In this document: in pieces, positions 34,546 to 49,617 of the stretch
Position numbering within the stretch: position 1 is the stretch's first letter
How the letters are laid out: every line of letters starts with the position of its first letter
Assembly: GCF_021976095.1 (NCBI RefSeq)
Contig: NW_025813526.1
Location: forward strand, 6,909,577 to 6,973,576
Direction of reading: 5' to 3'
DNA from: Xenia sp. Carnegie-2017
Lineage: Eukaryota; Cnidaria; Anthozoa; Malacalcyonacea; Xeniidae
Length of the DNA stretch: 64,000 bases
Position numbers and translations under genes: made by a program
Notes under the pieces: generated by a model
Databases searched by the model: none
What the model was told of the DNA's origin: nothing
What the model saw: only the letters and a program-made list of their open reading frames with translations

Positions 34546-37500
34546 TTTAACCTTTAACACTCAACATCTCTATAAGAATTATTTCACTATTCTATGTAAT
34601 TTCTTTGATGGTGTAAACATGATGATACCAGATGATTTTTAAATGATGTAGATAGTTATATTTATTTTTAGTATCTCAGATTTGTATGATGCACCCGACA
34701 AAGCATATTTGGGTTGTATTTTTCCTATTTAAAGATATTCACCTTTAATAATTATGGCTTTGATTTGTGTATGCTAGTCTCGACAGAAAAACTTGATTTA
34801 CTCTTTCATTTTAAAAACTTATGGTATATTCTTTACTTTGTCTGCTCATTTTAATGGTGCAATATCATTCCTGTGAACAAAATATTCTTTTCCTCTTTTA
34901 ATCCCCGCTTAGCTTATAGGCTGATTTTCTTGTATAAAGTTGCATTTTTAGTTCCCATATGAAGATATTTTGCAAGATATTTGTGCTTTTGAATTTTTAG
35001 AAAAAAATCTAAAGGATAATGTTAATTATCATGCAATTGGACTATGTTTCCTACTCCTTGTAATGCATAATTATAAATTATACAGCTTCAGTGTGTTATT
35101 TTAAAAGATTAGAAAATGTTTAAAGATTTATAAATGTTTTGTCTGAAAAGTTTTAAATATTGAATTTCGCTTTAATCTTGAATATACATATATATCAGAA
35201 TATTTGAAGTTGTATTATTATTTTAGGGCTTTATTGTGAATTTTAAAGTGTTGAGGTCAGTTATGATAATACCGATATTTCTCCTTTAACATAATGTCAT
35301 TCATTTCCTTGTACAGTCATAAAACCAAATGATACCTTAAGTTTACTGTGGGAGTAATTAATAGCTGCATGTAAAGTTATGGCCACTAAAGTGATGATGA
35401 ATTTGAGATCTAAAACTAAGACAGTCATTTTTATTTCAACTTCTTAGAAACTTTTATGCTGTTTGTTTGTACTTTAAAATTTGTACATTTCAATAAAGTA
35501 CTTATGACTTACTATACCTATGATTAAAAATCCTGACTTCAAAGGGTGTGGCTCTGTATGCATCATCCTGACAAATAATTTTTTGCTATATACGCCACTG
35601 ATGCTAACAAGTAAGTAAAGTTAATATTACGAAAACTTGGAAGCGTACACCAGTAAACTATTCTGAACTTAAATATAGAACAATAGTATTTAGCACAAGT
35701 GAAGAACGTTTTAAAATAATTTTTGTAAACCAAAGATTCAAACAACATGACCAACAAAGACGAAATTCTAACTTGCCAATAAAAAATGACGATTAAGCTT
35801 AGTATAAAGATACAAGATTGCATACAACCGACCAAACAAGAAATGTAAAGCTTATCACCAAGAAAAGTTAAAAACAGATCTGTTCATACGTAAATCCCGG
35901 TAAATTATGTACAAAAGAAGACAACAAAACAACAAAGAACTCGAAGTAATAATTTACGATTGAAATAAAAAAGCGAAATAATATAACTCAACACTAAATA
36001 AACATTACAGCCAAATTTCAACGAAATGGAAATAGTACAGATTGCAAAATAAGCTTATTGGCAATACAACAAGAAAAATCATTCAGTTGATATTAACAAG
36101 TCAATGCTAAGAAAGATATAACAGATACAAAATCTAAATAAAACAACTAAATACCAACGAAACAAGACACCTGAATTCGAGAAATGAGAAAACAGTAAGA
36201 GAAAAATTGAAAAAGCTACGAAGGAACGTACAGGCTCAGTGAGCAACACCGAGAACGAAAGCGCGTTTAGAATAATTGATGCTTTACATTAAATAATGAT
36301 TTAATTAATGTAAAAGAATATGTAAAGTGCATATATAAAGCATTCTATAAAGCGCAACAAAAGATTAAAGCACAATGTCACCAGTAAAATCTCTTTAGCA
36401 TATTGGAGCTTTAATGAAAAGCTTAAGCCAAAAAGGAATCATCTTGTGCTTTGTTTGAAAATTATTTTCTTGTATAAAATCTTACAATGTAAATTTAGGC
36501 TAAATTGCAAAACGATCAACTGTGCATCTCGGTTATTGGATAATAAAGCTTTATCAAAGCTTCTAAGAAAGAATACAAAACACTGGACTGTATTATACAT
36601 TAAATATACAATCACAGGAAAAACTGTTTGTGGTGGGATATACTCATTTGTCATTATGTGAAGGTAAATGCTAACTGTGAAAATAATCCATGCACACAGA
36701 TTACAACCAAGGAAGATAAAAGTAGCTATAGAATTAAGATAACACGATGATTCAACTTTTATCCGAACTTCTTAGTATTTTGTCAGATAATAACTTTTTA
36801 AAGTAAGCCTCTAAATTAAGGAAATAAAGACTGCTTTATCTAATATTAATTATTCAGGAATAAAACAGGTTTCCTAGCTATATGTTTGAACAACGTTTTG
36901 ACAACTTGAATTGCTAAGTTTAATCAATACTTAATTTTATTTCGTGTAATTTTCATATTCTGTAAAACTTTATGTAATACTATTTAATTTATAAACAATA
37001 ACGGAATGTCTAATAGCTACTTTTGTTTTGTAAAAGTACTTCGATGTCTTTACAAAAATATTCATCAAAATGCACGGAATGTGATTTTTACTACATTACT
37101 TCAAATTTTAATAAATGGTTGAGGTTTACGTCTTATTGTAGTTGCAATCTTCCAGTACAATTTCGTACAAGCTTGAACATGATCATCCAGAAATATTATA
37201 ACTCATTTAACTGCAATTATGGCATATAACATCAATACCTACTTCAATATTTTTATTTAAATCAGTGTCTTGACTTGAAATTTTTTTCATTTTTTAGTTA
37301 TCAAGGTTGGCTTTGTAAGAGAAAATTACCTTATATTTTGGTGGGTCCCCTCCTCAAGGCTGATAATCAATGGTGAATAATTAAATTTTGTATACACAAC
37401 GTTAGGCATACTCTACGAGTCTTCCAGTCTTATGTTTCATATAAGTCTTCCAGTCATTTGTTTCATTGTTTCCGCTGTGTAGCATCTATGTAGTGTTCTT

Positions 37501-40361
37501 GATTGTACGCAAGACTAGTGCACCATGTCAAGAAAAAGAAATTTGTAAAATTGAATAATGATTGGGTAAGCAAACAGGATCAACACAAGTTAAAAATAAA
37601 GATAAGAAGTTTTGAAAAACACTGTAATGCTTGGTAATTATTTCACAGATTACAGAAAAATTTAATAGCAAAGTTATTAAGTATCTCTACTCCTCAGTCA
37701 TTTTATTAAGTTATAAGTTTAACGTTTTCTAGCATAGTAAATTAAGTCACTTTGAGTACAAATTTTAAGGTATAACCATGCATTACATCTTTAACATAAA
37801 TTTCTCTCAGCTCATATACCGTAAATAATGGCACGTCTCACTTACGCATGATGATTAAGCTTTTTATTTTAAAATGTATTACTACATATATCATTTCAAA
37901 GAGCAGTACAAAAATTAGCACCCATGATTTACAAACAAGAAAAGTATCTTGTAAAAAAAGATTTTTTCAATTTCCACATTATATATCTACAGTATGTATG
38001 TCTCTCTTGCTTAGCAATATGCTCATACTTTCACAATAAACTTAGCAAAAATGACAATATAACTAAAAGGAAAAAAATTAAATAAATTTAATTAATAAAA
38101 TGAAATAAATCAGGCAGGGCAAATAGCTATTGCAGACTAACTTATCTTATACAGATTTCACTTTAGTAGTAATTATATAATAATAATTGATAGCTTTATG
38201 CATAATTATTTATGTGAACCGTTTCTTTTAAGACACATTGAATATAAAACTACTCTAAAACACAAAGAGTTGTACAATTATTTAGCACACAAATCTTATA
38301 AAAAGCCAGTTTTTTTAAAATCATCAGGATTAAATAAAACAGTAAGAGGCATAAGATACTCGTTTCTAGATTTTCAAGCCTCACCAAAGAATTAATGAAC
38401 GAAAAAGAAACATTTTTTTTGATTATACAAAATCAAGAAAAATCATATTTTACATACCGATTTTATAAGGCTTTCTTTTATAAATGCACTGTAAATTAAT
38501 AAACTTGTAGAAGTGCTAAAGGCCGCCCAGGCTCGATGATTGGGGGGAGGGGGTGGATATTCATATATTCGTAACTTTTAATCTTTGTGAATACATAACC
38601 ACAATTTATTTCAACAGAAGCTACTAAGGTAGAACATGCATATATGAATATTTGCCGTCTCAATTATTTGAGCTTGCGCGGCCTCTCAGTGCTGGTAAAA
38701 CTTACAGTTCTATTTATTCACTGATATATGTTCTTAATATTTACTAATTATAATCATGTGTAATGAATCATCCTGCGAATGCAGTTTGAATTTGATTTAC
38801 ATACACATAATGGCACCTGCTACTTCGCAAAATGGAATAAAATATTTCTTCAATTTGCCATAATATAACGTATAAACGTTAAATCGTAGCATCTTCATAA
38901 GTTATTCAAATTTTCTCTTATTTTTGTTTGTAAGAGAAGCATTTGGTCCAAAAGCACTATACCTAAATCGAGATAAAGAACGACTGTATTATTTATACTC
39001 ATAATTAATTAGATAATCCAATTTTCTTTACAAGCTTGAATTAAAGCTTCCATATATAAAGCATTTGAGCTCGTGCCATTGTAATTTTAATCTTTCGGTG
39101 TGCACAATGCGTGGTTTACGTTCAAATATTCTTGAATAATAATTAACATTATTATTGCATATATAGCATAGATTCTTATAACACGTTTCTCCTTTTGGTT
39201 CTTCTCACTGTATGCACTCGTTGCTTCATTGCTCTTGTTAGTTCGCTCTTTCCGTGAGGAACTGATTCCTGTCTTTAAGTGTCTTGTGTGGTCGGCTTTC
39301 AGTTGTCTTATTTCGATGGTCTTTCATCGGCTCATTCGATTGCCGTATGTACTTTGCATCACTATATATAAATTTCGAAGATAAAGTTTCATTTAGCTGC
39401 GTATCTTATATTGTGTCTTTTATAGCTTTGATTCGTTAACTTTCGACAAGTCCTGCGCTTTTGTTGGCTTTGTTCATTCTTCTATGCTTTATGTCAACTG
39501 GATTGTTTTGCATTATGTCGCCTTTACCTGTGTTGTGTCGCTTTAATTTAAGCATAATCGTTTTGTTTGGGTTAAACTGTTCACCTTTAAAGGTTGAGCT
39601 GTCTAGTTTTGTTGAATTACATCTGCTGAATTCGCACTTATATTTGATTGCATGGCGTTTGGATTGTTCTGTTTTTAGTATCTTAATTGTTTGGTTATTA
39701 TATATACGTCATATTTTTGCTATGTGAGGAACATATTTTTGATTGGGAACTCCTGGTCTTAAAATGCAAATACCCTATGAACGTTGATTATTTCAGCCAA
39801 AGTTATTGTACATTTGTACACTCGTTATTGTTTAGTAGTTATGTTATGTGCTTACACAATATAGAATAATTTTATGAAAGCAAGAAATATAAATCAATGA
39901 GAGACTTGTACTTATTAAAAATCGAACGTATTTTAATGTTAGCATGTTTCCTTAATTAAACTACTTGGTCACGTGACACGCGGAATGAAATATAGTTTCT
40001 TCATGCATGCTATGAAAATATATTGCACGCTTGTGTTTACGAGCCGGGAATCACATTAAAAACTCACTTAAAACAATGAAGAAGAGTTTCTTTTATGACA
40101 TTACAATATGTTTGATTAAGCCTGATAAAATTGCTGGTTAGAAAATATAATAACACTATGTTGGTAGCGTATTTAGATATTAACACCCTATCCAATGTGC
40201 TTAACTAACCTCTTTTCAGATTTTTCAATAGAAAAGTGTCTGGGGGCATCCTCCCCAGAAAGTTTTAAAGCAATATGTGCTAGGACTATTTCAAAAATGA
40301 ATTTTTACAAGATTGCCAATTAAAAAAATTTTTCTACCAAATTTTTTTCTACCAAAATAGC
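34546..40361. other. AT-rich intergenic DNA, about 5.8 kb
   Basis: No domain or RNA gene was recognised. 36446-36661 is open on both strands, which is more likely a chance of base order than two genes. 39461-39727 is an open frame rich in Leu, Phe and Cys without motifs. Confidence 0.4.
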
Positions 40362-40543
40362 TGACAAGCACAAAATTGCACAAACTATTTAACCCAAAGT
40401 CAGCAGAGTAATTAATATTAGTTTGCCAAGAGTAATTTCAATATTAATTACATGACAAGCATAAAATTGCACAAACTGTTTAACCCAAAGTCAACAGAGT
40501 AATTAATATTAGTTTGCCAAGAGTAATTTCAATATTAATTACA
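40362..40543. repeat. Tandem duplication, 91-bp unit, two copies
   Basis: TGACAAGCACAAAATTGCAC at 40362 and TGACAAGCATAAAATTGCAC at 40453 start two copies that differ at about four positions. Each copy ends with an inverted repeat in which GTAATTAATATT pairs with AATATTAATTAC across a 22-base loop. The low divergence marks a recent local event. Confidence 0.9.
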
Positions 40544-42600
40544 TGTGGTTGAAGACCCTATAGCTATTTCAGAACTTTCGAGAGAGTCAAAAGATATTTT
40601 TCAAGCAGATGTAGAAATGGGTGCAAGCAAAATATAAGGCACACACACAAAAAAAATGTGTAATTAGGGCTTTGGTCAATTGTTTTTGCTTTTTACAAGA
40701 AGAAAAAAAGCAAACTGTAAATGTAACAAACTATTGAAGATGGTGATGATAATAAGTGTGATATACCTAAAGACTTTCTTCTCATTGCACCTATAACTCA
40801 AAACTAAAAAGTAGGCTAGTATAGTTTACTTTTTCTGGAATTAGATTAACTACTTACTGAAGAATAGAAGAGTCCAAGAACTTTCATTTAAGCATTTTTC
40901 ACTGTTTAATAGCAAGATCAGTAGACAATGAAATGTAATGATCTAGACCAATAGGAGGGTGGCCGGTTTGATCAGTGACTCCAATTGCTATTGTTTAAAT
41001 AATTCCTTTCAATTTCAGTCTTAATCTGATTGTTTTGACAAAATTCGGCTAATAGCCAACTGAGCTAGCACACTCAACATTACTGTCGGAGTTGAATGTT
41101 TGAACGTTTCATTGTAGTTTCACATTAAATGATATAAAATATAATCAGAACCACTAGTGGAATTTAGAAAAATCATTACAAAATTTAAATAGTCCCATGT
41201 AATAGTCATATGATTTCTGTATTGATTGCGCTATTAGTTCTATTCAATTACTTGACGTTTCATTGTTTTTACTTGAAGTTAGCATTGTGGTGAAAGAAAA
41301 AAGTGGACACCCGTTCGTCCTAGCCCATTGAGTGCTTATCAGAGTTTACAATCGGATGCGAGTCAAATATATCTTTAGAAAATATATTTATGTCTAGGGA
41401 TTCATCCATATATGCACGAAATATGGATTGCGAAGGACATTTCAGTTAATACGTAAGGTAAAGGATCGGAGAAGACAGACATGGCTGACCACCACTTTGT
41501 AATTAGTGTTCTTGACGTCATATGAATACAAAGAGACTTGGCGGCATATGGCAGAAGCATTCTATGTGTATCTTTTAATGCTTTTGAGTGGAGAAATAAG
41601 GGGCTTATTACATGATCACGGGTAGCCTAAATTCAGCAAGCGTGAAATAATTTTCCGAATGCAATTGTTTTAATAGTTACCATCATATAACTCTTCTACA
41701 GAGATATCACAAAATTCTCATTTAATAACTACGCAAAACATTTAAAATTGAAACAAAAAATTTGGCTTAATTTGATAATTACAGCAAGAACGACTGGTGG
41801 CATTCAAGAAACAATTGTAATTTTTAACCTTGAAAGTTTGCCTCCTATCAATCCCTCGATATAATTTCACACCTCGCTGAATCACGGTTAACCGATATCG
41901 TGAATACAGCACTTAAATCTGTGGCATAAATTGGCGTTCTATTATTTAATTACATGTAATTTTATGAAAAAATCATTGGGGTTTTTCACACTATGGTCAT
42001 TGATCATTCAATCATTGCACTACGAATAATTGGTCAATATATTATTAATTGTTTTACATATGTAAAACCTAATGTTAATTGCATGAATGGTGAAAAACTC
42101 TTAACCTAACCAGTGATTATGAAACTTCTTTTAAATTAATATAAAATCTAAAATCACCTGTATTTTGACCCGATAAAACTTCGATGAAACTATCTTGATT
42201 AGAAGATAAATCAAATGCAATAATTCAGACTTAAATCCTGGAATAATCAAAGTTCAATTATTCATTTTTTTTATTTGAAATCTTCTTTAAATTCCAATAT
42301 GCTTCTTTTCGACAATTATACTTATGTGCTACTGCAGCATTAGTATGTGCACAACAATAACGGTAATTCAATAATTAATATAAGTGACAATTGAGTTGAT
42401 ATGAACCATTAAATCTTATTGTTTTTTTTGAAAAACTATAAAAACTCTTGATGATAGACATTCTGTGAATACGTCATAACAGTTAAATGCTTGGGATCCA
42501 ATAGCAACAGTTTTTGTAACAACTCTCTTATTGTTTACAAAATAATGGCACTCTTGTTTTGCTTGTATCAGTTTATTATTTATGACTTAACTTAATTGTT
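40544..42600. other. AT-rich intergenic DNA
   Basis: Nothing firm. A tRNA A-box-like string on the minus strand at about 41051-41085 has no matching T arm. Confidence 0.4.
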
Positions 42601-42879
42601 CATTTTGTTTAACCATTCATGTACTAATCTTAAAATCTTTACGATGGATATCATAATTTTGAGGATTATTACCACCTAATCCCATTAAATAATTTTGTTT
42701 TTCTGCTCTTGCAAATTGAAATTTCAAATGACTTGCTGATGTAATCCATTTTGTTTTACCATATCCATTTTTGTCATGCTGACCTATAATTTTACAAGTC
42801 TTATCATTGATAAGTTTTACTTGTGCATTTTTTTCCCATTTAAATCAGCTTCCTCACTCGCATTCGTATTTGAAGCAAT

Positions 42880-43345
42880 TTTTTTAATGCATCCAATTTT
42901 CCACTTCCAAAATATCTAGGCTCGCATTGGCCAATTCGACACGTGATTCAGATGGTGTATATAAAATATTTTTTAAATATGAAATCCTATTATGTTGATT
43001 AGTAATATTATTTACTAAAACATCATTAATATATAAATTTATATTACACCACATGTTAGTTAAAGGTCTTGGATAAACACAAACGATTAAATCATTAAAT
43101 AGTGTCACCAGTTATTAAATTTATTCTACTACTCATGTCGAAGTCATTAGTTCTCATTAAAACACATTCTGATTTTCACATTAAACATTGGAGTTTTTTT
43201 TTGCATAAGGTTCATCAGGTTCGGGATTTAAATAAATAGGCCTAAATTCTAAAAATTTAAAATTTCGTGGAACTGGTTGAAAAAAATTTAAATTAGTGCT
43301 TATAACATGATCATTTTTATTAATTTTATTTTCACTAACTCTCGC
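42880..43345 (-). pseudogene. Capsid-like fragment of the virus-like fossil
   Basis: The minus strand shows FFQPVPRNFKFLEFRPIYLN near the N-terminal side and INLYINDVLVNNITNQHNRI followed by SYLKNILYTPSESRVELANA. FRPI, and a beta-strand 'xLNGxLV..YxxYLxxLL' pattern, resemble major capsid proteins of Polintons and relatives. The resemblance is at pattern level only. The gene is a fossil. Confidence 0.4.
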
Positions 43346-44939
43346 CATTTTTTTATTATTTTATTATCTAGAAGTTCACACAACCAACAGAATATATGAA
43401 ATGAAATCATAAATTTTTAATAGCTTATAAATATATATTATTTACAAGAAATTCAAATTATTTCTGCAAAAATTCAATAAATCGTCATCAATTATCTTTC
43501 TTTTTCCCTTTGGAAAATCTTTTTATTTTCCTCTTCTTTCTCCTTTACAACATATCCTGATAATTGTTTTTTTAATAAATTGTTAAGTGAAACATCAGTT
43601 AAACACGTAGTAGACAAATTTCTTTATTAGCGTGATAGAACTAGAGTTTTATTTTATATAATTATAATGTGGATTACAATATTTCATTCCATTACCCTCT
43701 AATACATTTCCATAAAATTTATGAAAATTATTTTTACTTTCTTCATTCATTTTTTTCTTTAAATTTTAAGTCCTGAAGTATATCTAGTTCTTCGTCGTTG
43801 ATATAGTTATTATCTGAATCATATTACTCCAATTCGAATAATATATATTTTGAAAATAAAATCGAAGAAGCTTTTGATGTTCCATTGTTTGCATTGAATG
43901 TAAATTAAAATTAGTAACACTATCTAATTTGGATAAACCTCCATTTAAATATAAAAAAAAATTTTATGCATTAATAAAAAAAATGAAATATTATTTCGTT
44001 TTCTATCAGTATTTCTTAGAGTGTTTGGTTTACAATTTCTAACATTAGTTAAATCACCAAATTCTGTAATTTTTTGTACTTTTCCAGTTGTAAAACAAAC
44101 AAAATTATATGGAATTACTGGATCAATATTTAATTTAAATTATCCTTTTTTGAAGTTTTTTGGTTTTAAACTCTTTATTCGATATCAATTTTTATTATTT
44201 CACTAGTTCCTGATATATTAAATGGATATAATATATCTATATTTGGCCAAAAAATTTCGAGATAAAGCATGGCTATGTTGAGGTAATTTCATAGGTCGTA
44301 ATTTAATTTCCATTTTTTCAATAAATTTGACATTCCAATGTTATACTTCCAGAATCAAATGGTATATAATTGCCAATACTTCTATAGTTAAATCTTTAAT
44401 AAATGAAGAATTAATTGTTTTTTTCTAATTGGAGGATGGCACACAAACAAATCGTCTCCACTTCATTTACATAATGTAAAGGAACAAAACATAAAAATTC
44501 AAATCTTGGATCACTAACAATTTCACTATCAATTTTATCACAATATATAAACTTTTTATTTATTTCAACTGTCTCATCAGGAAGATATGGGCAATGAAAT
44601 AATTTCATTTCTTTTAATAATTTGCGTTCTGTAGAATCAAATACAAAACCAAATGTATCATTAACAAATATTTGAAAATCTTTTCATATAATTATTTTTT
44701 CCACCTAGATAGACATATTATGGTGAAAGATTGTCGGAAAGTTATCCACGTTGAGGAGATTCGTTATATCTTTCCACTATTCAATGTAATATTTTTTATA
44801 AAATAAAGTTTTTTTTTCGTTTCTCGTTTGCAACAAGTCAATAGTTTTTCTAATCATCTGTTTTATTTTTGTAGAAATCTCTTAGCATGAGTAGCTTTAA
44901 TTTCACGATTATAAGTATTATAAATTGTAAAATTCTATT

Positions 44940-45200
44940 TTTTTGACAATTCTTTTCAAGTTCCTTGAAATTCACTTCCTTCGTCCGATACTAATTTTTA
45001 GAAATTTCATTTTCTTTCAATATAATACTTTCAAATTTTTTCAAAACATTTTTACTAGACTTATTTTGTAACAAACGTACAAATTGATATCTTGAAGAAA
45101 CATCAACTACACATAACAAATAATGCAAATTATCATTATATCTTGCCAAATGTTTCATTCCAGCTAAATCAATACTCCATAAATCATTTTTTCCCTTCAT
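44940..45200 (-). pseudogene. Integrase fragment of the virus-like fossil
   Basis: The open part (44991-45200) reads DLWSIDLAGMKHLARYND and YLLCVVDVSSRYQFVRLLQN, with the first catalytic Asp and the typical D-x-x-S-R-Y block of Polinton integrases (rve superfamily). A Lys/Arg-rich stretch precedes it (45184-45366). The gene is a fossil. Confidence 0.6.
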
Positions 45201-48200
45201 TTATATTTAAACGATTATATTTTTTATTTTTATTTTGATACAAATTATATATATTTGGTTCATTATCTTGTAAATGTTCACCTTTTAATAATCTTGCGGC
45301 TTTTTTAATAAATTCATCATTAATTAAATTAGTCTTCTTCTTCCTTCTCCTCATCATCGTCATCATTTAGAATTGTTGGAGGAGGAGGGCAATGGTAATC
45401 GAGCTCTGAAAGAAAAATGTTATTATATATTCTTTCGATTTCATCATTTCCATACCTTTTATAAATTTCTACAAAATAATTTTTCCTTCTCATTTTTTCC
45501 ACTTAAATTTCATTCACAATATCGCTATGATAAAAGAACGCAATCGTATAATGAAATATCCAATTTATTACAAAACTTTTTCAAAATATAAATAGCTTCA
45601 ATACCATTATCATTTTCAATGTCGTTAGCATTTTCAATATCCATTTTTCTTTTTTTTTCTAGCTACGGTTTTTTGCATTTCTTTTTTATTTTTTTTTCTT
45701 TAACTTCCTTTCCTTCGCTTTGTTTTTTCCTCTATTCTTCACTTTTTAATAAGTCACGACAAGATGCAACAAATTGTCACAATTTTTATGATATAGTCTT
45801 TAAATCATCATCTTTTCTGGAATACACTTTGCAAAATTCATCTGCCCAATCAATCTTTGAAATATCATTTAAATCACTCGGTTTATAACATTCATCCCAC
45901 TCATCATTATCATCATCAACACAAATAGTTATACATTCATCCACAATGCGAGATGATTTTTGTGTTTATAAAACTAATTTTGCTGAATCACGTTCCAAAA
46001 TAACACGCTTTTCATTAGATAAAAACAAAACTTTATACAAATCTTCACCTTCATCCTTATTAGCAATTTTATTCAACACACTTGCTATTTTATCACAGGC
46101 TTGCAAATTCATTTCCAATTCGTCTTTACAACACAACCCAACATTGTATAGAGAGTAAAAAGATTTTGAAAAAAGACTTAGCTTACTAAAACGATTGAAA
46201 CTGCATACTTTATTTCCAAGGATTGCTTTTCCATTAGTTTTACTTTGTAAAACTGTTACCAAATCTCTAAAAGTTTTTTTGTAAACAGTAAACTCTTGAG
46301 GCATTTCTTTTATCTTTTCCTTGAAAAACTTATATCAATCTCTTGTTTGAAAATGTATGAAAGAAAATTATAAACAACATGAAAAAATAAGATGAATATA
46401 TACCCCGAAAAAAATCAACAATTTTTATTTTAGCAAAAAAATCAACTAATTTTTTTACAAATTTATCGATAATTTTTGTTTATTAATCCCATTCCTTTGT
46501 TGTTATATTAATATATGGTTGCTTAAAAATATTATTCTTTACCAATAATTTTTTCTATATATTTTTGTTCATTTATATAAATATTATAGTTTTTGAGACA
46601 TAATTTATATTTTAAAATGAAATTATAATTTTTTTTTATCAGTAATTGTAAATTTGTTATTCTTTGTTAAAATGTCAACAATATAATTTTTAGAAAAAAT
46701 TTTGTTAAAAAAGTTTTCATTGTATTGAAACAAGTAAATCCATTAAAATAATTATGAATTAATTCATTGCCATTCATCATCACCACAATACAGATCATTT
46801 CTTCCAAACAAATACGTATTTTACATAAATTCTGTATCTCGAAAATTTTCTTTTCTTGGTATTCTATATTTTTCATAAATTTCTCTTCAATAATACAACA
46901 ATGATAACTAATATTCCATGATATCATTATTGAAAAAATATGAATGTTACAAGAAATGTTATAATCAATTCATCTACGAGCACATTCATCAAGTAAAATC
47001 TTTAAATCATTGATATTTTCTTTCAATATCTTTTTTCTGGCATTAAAAATATCCACTTTCGTTGAACGTATTTCGTTCAATTTAAGAAGAATTCAACCAC
47101 ATATAATTAATAAACAAAATTAAGAATCATCCATTTCTCAATTCTCTAATTGTTCAACATAAAACATAATCTTTATATATACGCTCAAAAAAAATTAAAA
47201 TACTAAAAATAACAAGTAATATACACAAAAAAAACTAAAAATAGCGTATCATAATCAAAATCATTTTCCATTTTTCATTCAATAATTATTTCTTTTCTTC
47301 TACCAATTTCTCTAACTCAATAATCTTCTTTTCTTGATCTTTTATTATAATATCTTGCTCTTTTATCTTTTGCTTAAGAGTTTTAATTTCTGCATTCAAT
47401 TTTTCAACATCTAATTTTAAAGCAATCACTTCTTGAATGTTTTTCTCATTTCATTTCAAAAAAAATAAAATTTCTTTTACAATTTTTGTTCATTCACTGC
47501 CATCATCAATTAAGTCGATAGTTATAAAATTTTCATAAGGAAATTGCTTCCAAATAAACTCTTGATAAAAGTAGCCATATTCCAGAACATCGATTCTTGT
47601 TTATATGATTCATTCATAGTTATTAAATTTTTTTAAACTTGAGACTAATAAATGATTTTGATCTTGAACCTTTCCACATCTTTCTGCATCATGTTCATAG
47701 CCTTGAATATAATGCAATTTTTTTCTTAAAATTTTTTTTTCAATTTGAATATGTTTACATAAAATTTTTGATGCATCAAGTGTAAAACTTTCATTAACAT
47801 CATCCATCTCAAATAAAAAATAACAGAATTCTCACCAAAACTCTCTCCATTATCCATATTTAAAATATATTTATCTTCTCTATTAATTCCTTCACTGTAT
47901 TAACACCATGCCTTTTCTGTTTACAAATCCAAGTATTCTCTTTCTATATAGTAGTACCGTCAATAGACAACATACATACTTTAAAATATTCACAATTTTC
48001 GTAATTTTTATGATAAATTATATTAAAATTATCGTTGCATAAAACAGTATCTACAAGTAAAAAGTTCTCATACATTTTTCTTCATGTCTTCATTTTACCG
48101 TCGATCTTTATGCGTGGAATCAGAAAAACCAAAAGGTATTTAAATTTTGATTTTTACGATTTTTCCTGAGTGTATTCACATAGAATTGAGAATAACTTCC

Positions 48201-48941
48201 AACAGTATTAGAGTATTTTAAATCCTCGCCATGCTATTTTTTAAATCATTATATAAATAAGGTGAAACTAATAAATCGTTTAACAAATCAAAATTTCCAT
48301 GATTTAAAGAAAATAAAGTAACTTGGTTTTATAACACAAATGTTTTCAAATAATTTTTCTCTCTTTCTTCTTCCTCGCAAGCTTTGTTTATTTTTTCGAA
48401 GGTTTTAGGAGGGATGGATGCCATTGATATCTTTATATACAATATATAAACAAAAACTTCATGCAACGGCACTATTGATAAGATTGAATAGTAAATTTCA
48501 CAACAAATGTTTATAACAAAAACCATTCAAGTAAATAATACTTCGTTATTCATATTTTTCTTTCAAAACACATCGTGCTCATTTTCTTCATATCTATTTA
48601 AATGAAAAAACACCTCTTCCTTTTTTTCTTCCTTATACCATGGAGTATTTTGTTGTAAAATTGTTCATTCTCCAAAATACATCTTATGATCTGATTATAT
48701 TTATGAATAGAAGAAGTCAATTTCTCATTACAGACAATCATATCTTTTAAAAAATCTTTCCTTTTTTTTCGAGTATTTTTTCCCATTCAGAAAGATGTGC
48801 TTCTGCTCTTTATAAATTTTGTTCAATATTAAGTCAATAGAGTTAAGAGAAACAGGAAAAGAAACACACTTTTATATAAAATAAAATGGGTAAAAATAAA
48901 ATAGGTAAAATTTTAAAAATTTTTAACTAAATTTAATTGGA

Positions 48942-48942
<1 letters not shown>

Positions 48943-49009
<67 letters not shown>
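48943..49009. repeat. (TA)n microsatellite next to a PLE tail
   Basis: About 33 TA dinucleotides, directly abutting the end of the minus-strand PLE tail (TAATGATAAAAATTCTCTGG). Confidence 0.95.
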
Positions 49010-49010
<1 letters not shown>

Positions 49011-49617
49011 GATAAAAATTCTCTGGATTTTCTTTTGAAATTTTTATTAAGCTTTCAACTCGGTGCTTTGAGCCTTCGTCAGAATGTAAGTATATATTAT
49101 TTAAAAAGATTTTGTAAGCGTTTGGAGCGTCTGATTGGTTGGTTAGTAGTTGAGTTGATATTATTGGATGGTATAAGATGCGTTGTCATGGTTTCGGGTG
49201 TATGGATTGCGTTAATGAAATTTGAGTGTTTTATTTTTGTCGTTGTGTTATTAGTTTGTTGTCTTGGTTTTGTCTTTAGTTGTGAATAGATGATGGGGAT
49301 GTCAATATGTCTATCCATTGTGTTGTTGTCTTTGCTGTTCCATGCCTCTTTGAATTCTCCTGCGTGTTTTGTCTGTGCGCTTCCAAGAAGTTGTGTTTCT
49401 GTCCAGTTAAATGTGTGCTTGTATCGTAGGTATGTTCTGCTGGTAGTGATTTTGGTTCGCGTCGTTTCATGGCATTCTTGTGTTCATTGAGTCTTGTTTC
49501 AATTTTCTTGGATGTTGTCTTATGTACTGTTTTGGGCAATTTTTACATAGTTTCATGTAGACCGCGTTGGTTGTGCCAAGTGTTGTTTTTCGTTCTTTAT
49601 GTTTATTGAAGTATGTG
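49010..49617 (-). mobile_element. Penelope-like element, family B, 5'-truncated minus copy
   Basis: Covers the GIY-YIG domain to the tail. Minus-strand frames show TTNAVYMKLCKNCPKQYI, SKKIETRLNEHKNAMKRREP, DRHIDIPIIYSQLKTKPRQQ and NQPIRRSKRLQNLFK, in more than one frame. It starts at a junction near 49617, inside the YFTKHKDR-coding stretch (here YFNKHKER), where it meets the plus copy. Confidence 0.85.
49052..49082 (-). ncRNA. Hammerhead-ribozyme-like core, PLE family B
   Basis: On the minus strand: CTGACGA, stem II (GGCTCA against CGAGTT, one A-C mismatch, around an AAGCAC loop), GAAAG. The first box and GAAA agree with the hammerhead core. Confidence 0.5.

Noticed and set aside
36439-36661. 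Frames open on both strands
   Set aside because: Mutually antisense frames of the same length without motifs; a composition effect.
41051-41085. tRNA A-box-like string on the minus strand
   Set aside because: No acceptor pairing and no B box at the right distance.
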